Assembly (NCBI RefSeq): GCF_905171775.1
Contig: NC_053494.1
Coordinates: forward strand, 157,224,456 to 157,288,455
Origin: Rana temporaria
Lineage: Eukaryota > Chordata > Amphibia > Anura > Ranidae
Direction: 5' to 3'
DNA: 64,000 nt
Shown here: positions 34,101 to 44,446 of the stretch, piece after piece
Position numbering within the stretch: position 1 is the stretch's first letter
Layout: every line of letters begins with the position of its first letter
Notes under the pieces: generated by a model
The model's database searches: none
Told to the model about the DNA's origin: nothing
What the model saw: only the letters and a program-made list of their open reading frames with translations
Made by a program: the position numbers and the translations under genes

Positions 34101-36489
34101 GTGGAGGGAGTCAGGTCCGGAGTGGAGGGAGTCAGGTCCGGAGTGGAGGGAGTCAGGTCCGGAGTGGAGGGAGTCAGGAGGAGTAGAAGGTGTGAGGCCC
34201 GGAGTGGAGGGAGTCGGGTCCGGAGTAGAAGGTGTCGGGTCCGGAGTGGAGGGAGTCGGGTCCGGAGTGGAGGGAGTCGGGTCCGGAGTGGAGGGAGTCG
34301 GGTCCGGAGTAGAAGGTGTGAGGTCCGGAATGGAGGGAGTCGGGTCCGGAGTGGAGGGAGTCGGGTCCGGAGTGGAGGGAGTCGGGTCCGGAGTGGAGGG
34401 AGTCGGGTCCGGAGTGGAGGGAGTCGGGTCCGGAGTGGAGGGAGTCGGGTCCGGAGTGGAGGGAGTCAGGTCCGGAGTAGAAGGTGTGAGGTCCGGAGTG
34501 GAGGGAGTCGGGTCCGGAGTGGAGGGAGTCAGGTCCGGAGTGGAGGGAGTCGGGTCCGGAGTGGAGGGAGTCAGGAGGAGTAGAAGGTGTGAGGCCCGGA
34601 GTGGAGGGAGTCGGGTCCGGAGTAGAAGGTGTGGGGTCCGGAGTGGAGGGAGTCGGGTCCGGAGTGGAGGGAGTCGGGTCCGGAGTGGAGGGAGTCAGGT
34701 CCGGAGTAGAAGGTGTGAGGTCCGGAGTGGAGGGAGTCGGGTCCGGAGTGGAGGGAGTCAGGTCCGGAGTGGAGGGAGTCGGGTTCGGAGTGGAGGGAGT
34801 CAGGTCCGGAGTGGAGGGAGTCAGGTCCGGAGTGGAGGGAGTCAGGTCCGGAGTGGAGGGAGTCAGGTCCGGAGTGGAGGGAGTCAGGAGGAGTAGAAGG
34901 TGTGAGGCCCGGAGTGGAGGGAGTCGGGTCCGGAGTAGAAGGTGTCGGGTCCGGAGTGGAGGGAGTCGGGTCCGGAGTGGAGGGAGTCGGGTCCGGAGTG
35001 GAGGGAGTCGGGTCCGGAGTGGAGGGAGTCGGGTCCGGAGTGGAGGGAGTCGGGTCCGGAGTGGAGGGAGTCAGGTCCGGAGTGGAGGGAGTCAGGTCCG
35101 GAGTAGAAGGTGTGAGGTCCGGAGTGGAGGGAGTCGGGTCCGGAGTGGAGGGAGTCAGGTCCGGAGTGGAGGGAGTCGGGTCCGGAGTGGAGGGAGTCAG
35201 GAGGAGTAGAAGGTGTGAGGCCCGGAGTGGAGGGAGTCGGGTCCGGAGTAGAAGGTGTCGGGTCCGGAGTGGAGGGAGTCGGGTCCGGAGTGGAGGGAGT
35301 CGGGTCCGGAGTGGAGGGAGTCGGGTCCGGAGTAGAAGGTGTGAGGTCCGGAGTGGAGGGAGTCGGGTCCGGAGTGGAGGGAGTCGGGTCCGGAGTGGAG
35401 GGAGTCGGGTCCGGAGTGGAGGGAGTCGGGTCCGGAGTGGAGGGAGTCGGGTCCGGAGTGGAGGGAGTCGGGTCCGGAGTGGAGGGAGTCGGGTCCGGAG
35501 TAGAAGGTGTGAGGTCCGGAGTGGAGGGAGTCGGGTCCGGAGTGGAGGGAGTCAGGTCCGGAGTGGAGGGAGTCGGGTCCGGAGTGGAGGGAGTCAGGAG
35601 GAGTAGAAGGTGTGAGGCCCGGAGTGGAGGGAGTCGGGTCCGGAGTAGAAGGTGTGGGGTCCGGAGTGGAGGGAGTCGGGTCCGGAGTGGAGGGAGTCGG
35701 GTCCGGAGTGGAGGGAGTCAGGTCCGGAGTAGAAGGTGTGAGGTCCGGAGTGGAGGGAGTCGGGTCCGGAGTGGAGGGAGTCAGGTCCGGAGTGGAGGGA
35801 GTCGGGTTCGGAGTGGAGGGAGTCAGGTCCGGAGTGGAGGGAGTCAGGTCCGGAGTGGAGGGAGTCAGGTCCGGAGTGGAGGGAGTCAGGTCCGGAGTGG
35901 AGGGAGTCAGGAGGAGTAGAAGGTGTGAGGCCCGGAGTGGAGGGAGTCGGGTCCGGAGTAGAAGGTGTCGGGTCCGGAGTGGAGGGAGTCGGGTCCGGAG
36001 TGGAGGGAGTCGGGTCCGGAGTGGAGGGAGTCGGGTCCGGAGTGGAGGGAGTCGGGTCCGGAGTGGAGGGAGTCGGGTCCGGAGTGGAGGGAGTCAGGTC
36101 CGGAGTGGAGGGAGTCAGGTCCGGAGTAGAAGGTGTGAGGTCCGGAGTGGAGGGAGTCGGGTCCGGAGTGGAGGGAGTCAGGTCCGGAGTGGAGGGAGTC
36201 GGGTCCGGAGTGGAGGGAGTCAGGAGGAGTAGAAGGTGTGAGGCCCGGAGTGGAGGGAGTCGGGTCCGGAGTAGAAGGTGTCGGGTCCGGAGTGGAGGGA
36301 GTCGGGTCCGGAGTGGAGGGAGTCGGGTCCGGAGTGGAGGGAGTCGGGTCCGGAGTAGAAGGTGTGAGGTCCGGAATGGAGGGAGTCGGGTCCGGAGTGG
36401 AGGGAGTCGGGTCCGGAGTGGAGGGAGTCGGGTCCGGAGTGGAGGGAGTCAGGAGGAGTGGAGGATGTAAGGCCCGGAGGATGTAAGGC
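22156..36489 (+). repeat. 14.3-kb tandem array of a 21-bp G-rich monomer
   Basis: About 680 copies of a 21-bp monomer whose first 20 bases from TCCGGA are TCCGGAGTGGAGGGAGTCGG. Common variants are GGAATGG, GGAGTAGAGG, GGAGTAGAAGGTGTGAG and GTCAGGAGGAGTAGAAGG. The consensus has 12 G and 3 C per 21 bases on the plus strand and two CpGs per monomer (TCCGGA and GTCGGG). The consensus has no stop in any of six frames, which yields overlapping pseudo-frames of up to 872 codons (SGVEGVG, RVRSGGS and PEWRESG repeats). Frames change at 19-, 24- or 40-base variant units, so these are not genes. Confidence 0.97.
34192..36450 (+). repeat. Higher-order repeat block with 1,023-bp period
   Basis: The marker GTGAGGCCCGGAGTGGAGGG recurs at 34192, 34589, 34902, 35215, 35612, 35925 and 36238. 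The spacing is 397, 313, 313, 397, 313, 313, so the supra-unit is 1,023 bp. Units 34589 and 35612 translate identically over 206 residues. 313 and 397 both leave remainder 1 on division by 3, so each junction rotates the frame. This points to recent segmental duplication or unequal exchange. Confidence 0.9.
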
Positions 36490-37190
36490 CCGGAGTGGAG
36501 TCAATGCGTTCTCCCCGGAGATCCTCGCACACGTGTCCCCCGTCCTCCATAGAACACACTCCGGCTCCCTCCGCACTCCATAGGGAAGAAGGAGAATGGG
36601 TCTCGCAGCGCTCCGATCCCGTCACACACATCCAGCCCGGACACGCCCCTCTCTACCCAATTCCCTCCCGACCGCATCACTTTCATTGTTTCCATGTCTG
36701 CGGTTGCCAAGGAGTCAAGGTCCCAGTCTCCCTGGGGGGCGGGGCAGACATGGGGCGAAGTGCACACGTGGAGGTGTCGCGGCCAATCAGCTCTCGGACG
36801 CCCGCCCAGTCTACTCCGGCGGCCGGCCTCTCGGGGGCGTGGTTTTGAGGAGAGGGGGGGCCGGAGAGTAGTGGGGAGGGGACGCAACAGGAAGTGTGGA
36901 ACGTATGCGGAGTGACCGCGGCCGATGCTGTAAATATTGGTGAGGATGAGTATGTGTGTATATAGGGGTATGGAGGGGGAGGGGATCCGGGCTATGAGGG
37001 TCTCTGTGTGCGGGGGGATGCGGGTCTGTAGCCCGGTGTACGGAGGAGGGGGAGGGACGGCTGCCTCTATGGATGCTGCATGTGCTCCATGGAGCGGACT
37101 GCAATGTCAGAGCGCTGTGTGCGGTGCGGGGCTCACAGGCCGGTCTATGGGGGATGTGCCGAGTGTGGTAACCCATAGCAACCAGTCATA
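36490..37190 (+). promoter_or_regulatory. CpG-rich block, candidate promoter and first exon
   Basis: GC- and CpG-rich, non-repetitive DNA beginning where the array stops. Motifs seen: GGGGCGGGGC (Sp1-type) at 36736-36745, CCAAT at 36783-36787 in GGCCAATCAG, and CAGGAAGTG (ETS/GABP-type) at 36888-36896. An ATG at 36905 opens only 12 codons. At 36939/36940, ATTG|GTGAGG is a plausible 5' splice site, so a short first exon ending there is possible. No downstream exon was recognised in the window. That this is a promoter is inference from composition and motifs. Confidence 0.5.
37168..37182 (+). promoter_or_regulatory. X-box-like (RFX) motif
   Basis: GTAACCCATAGCAAC fits the RFX consensus GTNRCC-N3-RGYAAC. 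A half-site GTTGCC is at 36713-36718. RFX factors bind such sites in ciliary gene promoters. CATAGCAACC also occurs in common vertebrate repeats, so it may be chance. Confidence 0.3.
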
Positions 37191-37529
37191 GCCCCTCCCC
37201 TCCACACCTCTCTATACATTGGTGGAGATGTTTGCACCATACACGGGGGGCGGAGGGGTACTAAGACTGGGGCAACTGTGCCTGGCAGCCAATCAGATTC
37301 CAGCTTTCAAAGGATGACTGAAGAAGCTAAAAGCTGATTGATTACAATGCACAGCTGCTCCAGTCTTGTATGATATTGTACAGTGTATGGCCCAGGATTG
37401 GTTGTATTGGTGCACAGTCATTGTGTGTTGCTGGTGATTGGTTGGGACAGATTTTAACCCCTTGAAATTCTGCTCGTCTTTCTGCTTTTGGAGAGAGATT
37501 AACCCCTTTGTGACCACAGTGTGGTGTTA
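37191..37529. other. Unassigned sequence
   Basis: Contains GCAGCCAATCAGATTCCAGC, a phrase familiar from dispersed vertebrate repeats. No exon recognised. Confidence 0.35.
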
Positions 37530-37894
37530 TAAAGCTCCCCATACACGTTACAATCTGATTGTACAATCTCCTTCTCTCTACACCATGCATGTGGTGGAGT
37601 GCGACTTTGATGCGTCTTCGCTTATTCTTTGGCAACAAATCGCAGCAAAGTAGCCCTGGAGCCTCGTCCAGTGTTGCTCCGCGCTGTCGCATTGATGAGA
37701 TCGGCACCTTTGGATATAATGTGTTTTCCCGTGTCATGCGAGCGACTCTGTGCAACTCAAGTCCCAATAGTGTCAGCCAGCACTTGGTACCGCCAACATC
37801 AATGTAGTACAATAGCCTGATTGGTTGGTTTCGGCAGTCCACCGTATTACATGGGTTTGGGTGAATCTAAAGATTGTAATGTGTATGGGGACCC
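37530..37894. mobile_element. MITE with 'CCCCATACACGTTACAATCT' ends
   Basis: Left CTCCCCATACACGTTACAAT is mirrored by ATTGTAATGTGTATGGGGA at the right. Non-coding. Sequence just beyond it (37895-37945) partly repeats its inner ACCAACATCGGTGTAGT block. Confidence 0.65.
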
Positions 37895-38119
37895 GTATCT
37901 ACCAACATCGGTGTAGTGAAAGGCTCTGCCTGATTGGATATAGATGATCGGCTAGTTCGGGTAGATCCTCATATTACATATGTATTTGGTAGCTGGAGAT
38001 TGGTCAGTAATGGTGGCCACATACACTTCGCTTGTCATCCAATCAACGTGCGATTCAGTCAAAGCAATCAAATTGGCAAAACCTCCTTCCAATCAATTTG
38101 GACTCCATCTAGATCGCAT

Positions 38120-39057
38120 TTAACCACTTAAAGCGGTGGTTCACCCTAAAAACGACTTTTTCTTATTACACTGGCCCCCCACATTACAATCCGATTAAGG
38201 CTATTATTATTTTTTTGATGCTGTACATACCTTTGTACAGCATATTCACCCGTTGCGAGTCCCGCAGGAGTGGGCGTTCCTCACATGTCTGTGATTGACG
38301 TTTTGCCCAAAAACAAGCTCCCCCCGTCGCGTAAGCCGCGTCACGATTGGCGAAAGGAGCCGAACGGCGATGCGCATGCGCAGTATAGCGCCGACTCGCC
38401 GTTCGGCTCCTTTCGCCAACCGTGACGCGGCTTACGCGACGGGGGAGCTCGTTTTTGGTCAAACGTCAATCACAGACATGTTAGGAACGCCCACTCCAGC
38501 GGGACTCGCAAGCCGGATGCCACGCGTGAATATGCCGTACAAAGGTATGTACAGCATCAAAAAAAAATAGCCTTAATCGTATTGTAATGTGGGGGGGCAG
38601 TGTAATAAAAAAAAGTCGTTTTTAGGGTGAACCACCCCTTTAAGACCCGGACCTTTAGGCAGCTAAAGGATCCGACCAGTTTTTGCGATTTGGCACTGCG
38701 TCGCTTTAACAGACAATTGCGCAGTCGTGCGACGTGGCTCCCAAACAAAATTGGCGTCCTTTTTTCCCCACAAATAGAGCTTTATTTTGGTGGTATTTGA
38801 TCACCTCTGCGGTTTTTATTTTTTGCGCTATAAACAAAAATACACCGACAATTTTGAAAATAAAATCAATATTTTTTGCTGTAATAAATATCCCAAAAAT
38901 GTATAAAAAAAAGATTTTTTTCCTCAGTTTAGGCCGATACGTATTCTTCTACCTATTTTTGGTAAAAAAAAATCGCAATAAGCGTTTATCGGTTGGTTTG
39001 CGCAAAATTTATAGTGTTTACAAAATAGGGGATAGTTTTATTGCATTTTTATTAATT
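38120..39057 (+). mobile_element. Family A element, 3' truncated, hit in its terminal repeat
   Basis: Begins TTAACCAC at 38120, is interrupted by a family B element, then resumes TTAAGACCCGGACC at 38640. It continues with GGCTCCCAAACAAAATTGGC and TTTTTGCGCTATAAACA. The match ends near 39057, followed by sequence (TGTGTGAAATCCCTGG) shared with about 42950. Confidence 0.75.
38128..38643. mobile_element. TTAA fold-back MITE (family B) inside a terminal repeat
   Basis: TTAAAGCGGTGGTTCACCC at the left, GGGTGAACCACCCCTTTAA at the right. Long arms include GTAAGCCGCGTCACG/CGTGACGCGGCTTAC and GAGCCGAACGGCGA/TCGCCGTTCGGCTC. TTAA at 38128-38131 and 38640-38643. Removing one TTAA and the element restores the family A end CCACTTAAGACC. 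Confidence 0.85.
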
Positions 39058-39900
39058 CCCTTGTGTGAAATCCCTGGCGTTCCTGACAGTCCCTCTGCTT
39101 TCCTATTAAAAACTGACCACACTATGCAGGAGAGCACATCGTGGTCAGATCTTTAGCTATGCTGGGAACTCGGTATGCTCTCCTCCAATAATCAGACTTG
39201 TCCTGATACGCCCCCCCCCCCCTTGTACAGCCATTCGGCGTGCTGCTGCTTCTCCTCCCCAGATCTTTTGCTGCTGAGAACAGAGGGAATGGGATCACTT
39301 CTAATAAAGGGGAAAACAGTATTTAGAATATGTGTTGTTTTTTTTTTTTTATATCTTTACAAAAATGTTTTGTTTTCATTTCTATTTCAAAGTGAATGGG
39401 TTGTTTTAGAAGGTGATCGTTTACATTCAATGTCCATCATCGGGATGGAAAATGATGGATTGGGTTGTATCAGCAGCACCGACATGCGTTGTCCAGGAAT
39501 CTGATGGGGCTTTGATCTGTCGGGTTATGAGATTTCTAACAATCATATCTTCCAACTGATGATACAAATCGGCTGCATCATGTGTGTCATAGCGATCGAA
39601 TAGGCTATTGATTGATCATTTATATCAGGAGTGATCGATTAATAAAGACATCTATCAAACGTGTGTATGGCCACCTTTAGGGTACACATCAAGCTGTACC
39701 CCCCCTCCCCCATTCTCACAGGTGCCACCTGTAATGCGATTTTTGAGCTGTCATATCGCATGACAAGTTGCACCCCATGGCCAGCAATAGAACCGTTCAT
39801 ATCACCGTGAATCGCGTTGCAGCAATTGTGAAAAAGGTTCCCGCACTACTTTTTAGCGATTTCATTGCAACTTACATAGACGTTTGTTAACCACTTAAGG

Positions 39901-40865
39901 ACCGGACCAATATGCTGCTAAATGACCCAAGGGGTTTTCACAATTCGGCACTGCGTCGCTTTAACAGACAATTGCGCGGTCGTGCGACGTGGCTCCCAAA
40001 CAAAATTGGTGTCCTTTTTTCCCCGCAAATAGAGCTTTCTTTTGGTGGTATTTGATCACCTCTGCGGTTTTTATTTTTTGCGCTATAAACAAAAATAGAG
40101 CGACAATTTTGAAAAAAATGCAATATTTTTTACTTTTTGCTATAATAAATATCCCCCAAAAACATATATAATTTTTTTTTTTCCTCAGTTTAGGCCGATA
40201 CGTATTCTTCTACCTATTTTTGGTAAAACAAATCGCAATAAGCGTTTATCGATTGGTTTGCGCAAAATTTATAGCGTTTACAAAATAGGGGATATTTTTA
40301 TTAATTTTTTTTCTTTTACTACTAATGGCGGCGATCAGCGATTTTTTTAGTGACTGCGACATTATGGCGGACACTTCGGACAATTTTGACACATTTTTGG
40401 GACCATTGTCATTTTCACAGCAAAAAATGCATTTAAATTGCTTTGTTTATTGTGAAAATGACAGTTGCAGTTTGGGAGTTAACCACAGGGGGCGCTGAAG
40501 GGGTTATGTTTCACCTAGTGTGTGTTTACAACTGTAGGGGGGTGTGGCTGTAGGTCTGACGTCATCGATCGAGTCTCCCTATAAAAGGGATCACTCGATC
40601 GATGCAGCCGCCACAGTGAAGCACGGGGAAGCCGTGTTTACATACGGCTCTCCCCGTTCTTCAGCTCCGGGGCGGCTAGAAACGAATAGCCGCGCCCTCG
40701 TCCCGGATCGCTCCTGAAGCCACGGGAACCGCCGCATGTACGGGGGGGGGGGGGGGTCCCGATCAGACCCCCGACCCACGTCTAGGCAGGGACGTACAGG
40801 TACCCCAATGTGCCTGTCCGTGCCATTCTGCCGACGTAAATGTACATGCGGCGGTCCGGAAGTGG
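39901..40865 (+). mobile_element. Complete family A TTAA element, 965 bp
   Basis: Ends CCACTTAAGGACCGGACC and GGTCCGGAAGTGG, with TTAA at 39897-39900 and 40866-40869. Internal landmarks in order: GTCGTGCGACGTGGCTCCC, ATAGAGCTTTCTTTTGGTGG, GCGCTATAAACAAAAATAG, ACTAATGGCGGCGATCAGCG, then CCGTGCCATTCTGCCGACG. It has no transposase and is the reference copy for the family here. The frame at 40591-41031 crosses its end and is not a gene. Confidence 0.85.
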
Positions 40866-40946
40866 TTAAATGAAGTCGCAATGAAATGGGCAGTGCGAAT
40901 GGCACTGATGTGCGGCTTTGAAATCGCGCTGCCTTAGGGCTTAAAG

Positions 40947-41094
40947 CAGGGATCCTCAAACTACGGCCCTCCAGCTGTTGTAGAACTACACATCCCATGA
41001 GGCATTGTAACACACTGACATTCACAGACATGGCTAGGCATGATGGGAATTGTAGTTCCTGAACAACTGGAGGGCCGTAGTTTGAAGACCCATG
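40947..41094. mobile_element. 148-bp hAT MITE with perfect 8-bp duplication
   Basis: CAGGGATCCTCAAACTACGG at the left, CCGTAGTTTGAAGACCCATG at the right. GCTTAAAG is duplicated at 40939-40946 and 41095-41102. Almost entirely a hairpin: GGCCCTCCAGCTGTTG pairs with CAACTGGAGGGCC. Confidence 0.92.
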
Positions 41095-41102
41095 GCTTAA
41101 AG

Positions 41103-41729
41103 TGTTTTGTAAACCTCAGACATGAAATGTGAACAAAGTATATCCTTCTATAGAGTGTACTTGTCTCAATCCACAGCACTAAGCTCCCGTTCACATTGAC
41201 TAGGTCACTAGGGCTTTGAAATTGCGACTTCAGAAATCGCACGATTTCTAAGCCACATCTCAGTGCGACTTTGAAGACATCTGTGCGGCTTCATGCCCAA
41301 ATGTCTATTCAAGTCACTCCCAAACAGTATTGTGCTACATTTCCAACTTAATGCGGCACCACAAAGTCAGTGTTGCACCGATTTGAACAGCGATTGCTGG
41401 CAATAGGCTGCGATTGTCATGTGATTTTTGACCTGTCAGATTGCATGACAAGTCTCTCCAATGTGAATGGGGTGTGGGGGGGGGGGGGGTAAGTGTAATT
41501 TCTGTCTGCTGCTTTGTTCCTCTGCTATCAGCATGAGTCACGTCCTGACAAGTTCTCCTGACACCAAGAGAGAAAGGTGACAGGGGAGGGACCTCCAGCT
41601 GATTGACCCCCTCATCTCTGTTTCTGAGTGAAGGGGGGTGTCTCTTCCCTCCAATCAGCTCTCAGAACTCTCCTCACTGAGTATAACTTCAGCTCTCTAT
41701 CCCCCCCCCCTTCTTTTTTTTTTTAACTC
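41103..41729. other. Unassigned sequence with MITE-like pieces
   Basis: Contains CTCCCGTTCACATTGACTAGG, likely one end of a 'TTCACATTG' MITE whose mate may be near 44690 (GTGAACTGGGACTAGG). No gene seen. Confidence 0.35.
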
Positions 41730-42134
41730 TAAGGCCGCTTACACACGATCGGTTAAACCGATGAGAATGGTCCAAACCGATCATGTGTGGGCGCCATCGG
41801 TTATTTAACCTTCGGTTTAAAAAAAGCCAACTTGCTTTAAAATTTAACCGATGGATTCCTAACCGATAGGTCAAAACCGATGGTTAGTATGCAAAACCAT
41901 CGGTTAAAAACCCGCGCATGCTCAGAATCAAGTCGACGCATGCTTGGAAGAAGTGAAATTGTTTTTTTTTCAGCACGTCGTTGTGTTTTACGTCACCGCG
42001 TTCTGACACAATCGTTTTTTTAACCAATGGTGTGTAGGCGCGACGGACCATCAGTCAGCTTCATCGGTTAACCTAGGACAACTGTCCTTCAGACCGTTCT
42101 CATTGGATGGACTGATCGTGTGTACGAGGCTTTA
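41730..42134. mobile_element. MITE with CTTACACACGATCGGTT ends
   Basis: Left AAGGCCGCTTACACACGATC, right GATCGTGTGTACGAGGCTT. The interior is full of AACCGAT/ATCGGTT inversions. Non-coding. Confidence 0.75.
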
Positions 42135-43229
42135 GACAAGCTTTATAAATTCTAGACTTTGGATGTAGAGAGGGCAGCAGGTAAACAGGTACAACTTACA
42201 CAGAGATGAAACAAATCCTCCTTTATATCACCTGAGGCCGGTCACTTCACTGGGTACATGGAGGGTTTACAACCACTTTAGATCTCGTTCACTTGGAGTG
42301 TATTATTCGGTGCCCTATGTGAGGGTCAGGTGTACCCACATGGGGAAGGACATGTTCTGTGCAGGAAGTCTCATTGCTGTCAGTTGGGGTTCAGCAGCTG
42401 CTCAGAGACAGACGGACAGACACTGCTCCCCATGTGACATGTGGGTACAGGGCCAAGGGGTGAGGCTGTTTGGCATGGAAGGTTTCCTGTAGCAGAGGAC
42501 TAGGAATGCGAACCTGTGCTGATCCTATTTGTCAGACTGAAAATGAGTAATCAAGTTATTGTGAAGGTAAGTGATCCTGTAAGCTTGGTCTGGGGAGCTG
42601 AAGCAGCCCATGGAATCCGGTGGGTTACAAAAAAAACCCAAATGGATTCCCCCGTCCACACACCCAATGTGGGGAATCCTTCCTGCTGAGCTGAGTACTG
42701 ATCAGAGCTGCGGGGAAAACCCCACAGGAGGGATGTACAGAAGGCAATCAGTAGATCAATTTCTATACAACCAGGGTGGTCATACATGGATCGGAACTTG
42801 CCTGGTCCCTGCTGAATGATCGAATTTCAATTTATGTATTACCAGCTTATAAAACATGTCACCTCAACATTTCATATTTCTAATCTGTTCTTGCTATACC
42901 ATGTCTTTGTATAAGGAAATATCATGTTCTCTTTGTATTGCTTCCTTTGTGTGAAATCTCTGGTGATCGGTCAGTTCCTCTGGTTTTGTATTAAAAACTG
43001 ACCACACTAAGCAAGAGAGCGCACTGTGGTCAGTTCTCTAGCTATGCTGGAAACTCAGCCTGCTCTCCTCTAATGATCAAACTTGTCCTGAGGCCTCTCC
43101 TGCACAGCCATTGACTGGCAAGCTCAGTGTGCTGCTGCTTCTCCTCCCCCGGCCTGTATGCAGCTGAGAACAGGGGGAATGTGATCGCTTAAAAAAAAAA
43201 AATTAGGGGGGGGGGGGGAAGGTGTGTAT

Positions 43230-43318
<89 letters not shown>

Positions 43319-43467
43319 ATAATTATTATACAGGATTTATACAGCGCCAACAGTTTGCGCAGCGCTTTACATCAGGAAAGACAGTACAGTCACAATTCAA
43401 TTATGCCTTTCATTTCTATGTTAATGGCTGAGTTGTTTTAGAAGGTGAACGTTTACAATCACTTTAA
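42135..43467. other. Unassigned sequence, includes an AT microsatellite
   Basis: No gene seen. 42930-43150 repeats, in diverged form, the block at 39060-39240 (TTGTGTGAAATC, AAAAACTGACCACACTA), so this is another dispersed repeat without resolved ends. Confidence 0.4.
43235..43312. repeat. (TA)n microsatellite, about 39 units
   Basis: Uninterrupted alternating T and A for about 78 bases. Confidence 0.97.
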
Positions 43468-44399
43468 CCACTTAAGGACCGCCTCCTGCACATGTACGTC
43501 GGCAGAATGGCACGGCTGGGCACAAGCACGTACCTGTGCATCCTCTTTAAGTGCCCAGCCGTGGGTTGTGACTGCGGGACCCACGGACCTGATCGCCGCT
43601 GGAGTCCCGTGATCGGCCCCCGGAGCTGAAGAACGGGGAGAGCGGCGTGTTAACACGGCTTCCCCGTTCTTCACTGTGGCGGCAGCATCGATCGTGTCTT
43701 CCCTTTTATAGGGAGACACAATTGATGACGTCACACCTACAGCCACACCCCCCTACAGTTGTAAACACACTTCAGGTCACACATAACCCCATCAGCCCCC
43801 CTTGTGGTTAACTCCCAAACTGCAATTGTCATTTTCACAATAAACAATGCATTGTTTGCTGTGAAAATGACAGTGGTCCCAAAAATGTGTCAAAATTGTC
43901 CGAAGTGTCCGCCATAATGTCGCAGTCATGAAAAAAAATCGCTGATCGCCACCATTAGTAGTAAAAAAAAAAAAAATTGATAAAAATGCAATAAAACTAT
44001 CCCCTATTTTGTAAACGCTATACATTTTGTGCAAGCCAACCGATAAACGCTTATTGCTATTTTTATATTTTTTACCAAAAATAGGTAGAAGAATACGTAT
44101 CGGCCTAAACTGAGGAAAAATTATTTTTTTTATATATATTTTTGGGGGATATTTATTATAGCAAAAAGTAATTTTCTTCAAAATTGTCGCTCTGTTTTTG
44201 TTTATAGCGCAAAAAATAAAAACCGCAGAGATGATCAAATACCACCAAAAGAAAGCTCTGTTTGTGGGAAAAAAAGGACGCCACTTTTGTTTGGGAGCCA
44301 CGTCGCACGACCGCGCAATTGTCAGTTTAAGCGACGCAGTCCCGATTTGCAAAAAGGGGCCTGGTCCTTTAGCTGCATTTTGGTCCGGGTCTTAAGTGG
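43468..44399 (-). mobile_element. Complete family A TTAA element, inverted, 932 bp
   Basis: Ends CCACTTAAGGACCGCC and CCGGGTCTTAAGTGG with TTAA on both sides (43464-43467, 44400-44403). Landmarks run opposite to the 39901 copy (TTTATAGCGCAAAAAATAAA, GGGAGCCACGTCGCACGAC). Flanked by 47-bp direct repeats. The 186-codon minus-strand frame inside it has no known domain. Confidence 0.85.
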
Positions 44400-44446
44400 T
44401 TAATGGATGAGTTGTTTTAGAAGGTGAACATTTACAATCACTTTAA

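Larger units (their letters stand above)
38011..39676. mobile_element. Outer MITE with GGTGGCCACATACAC ends, nested
   Basis: Left GGTGGCCACATACACTTCG, right CGTGTGTATGGCCACC, a 15-bp imperfect inverted repeat. Family A and B elements lie between. Boundaries approximate. Confidence 0.45.

Noticed and set aside
22075..36486. More than twenty long open frames (up to 872 codons) of Gly/Val/Glu or Arg/Ser/Gly repeats
   Set aside because: All derive from the 21-bp tandem repeat. Every frame of the consensus is open, several overlap on the same strand, most rely on non-ATG starts, and frames rotate at variant units.
37168..37182. X-box as proof of a ciliary gene promoter
   Set aside because: CATAGCAACC is also common in dispersed vertebrate repeats, and no gene body is visible; kept only as a low-confidence motif.
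43792..44352. 186-codon minus-strand frame
   Set aside because: It is the family A transposon consensus read through; similar shorter pieces occur in every copy.
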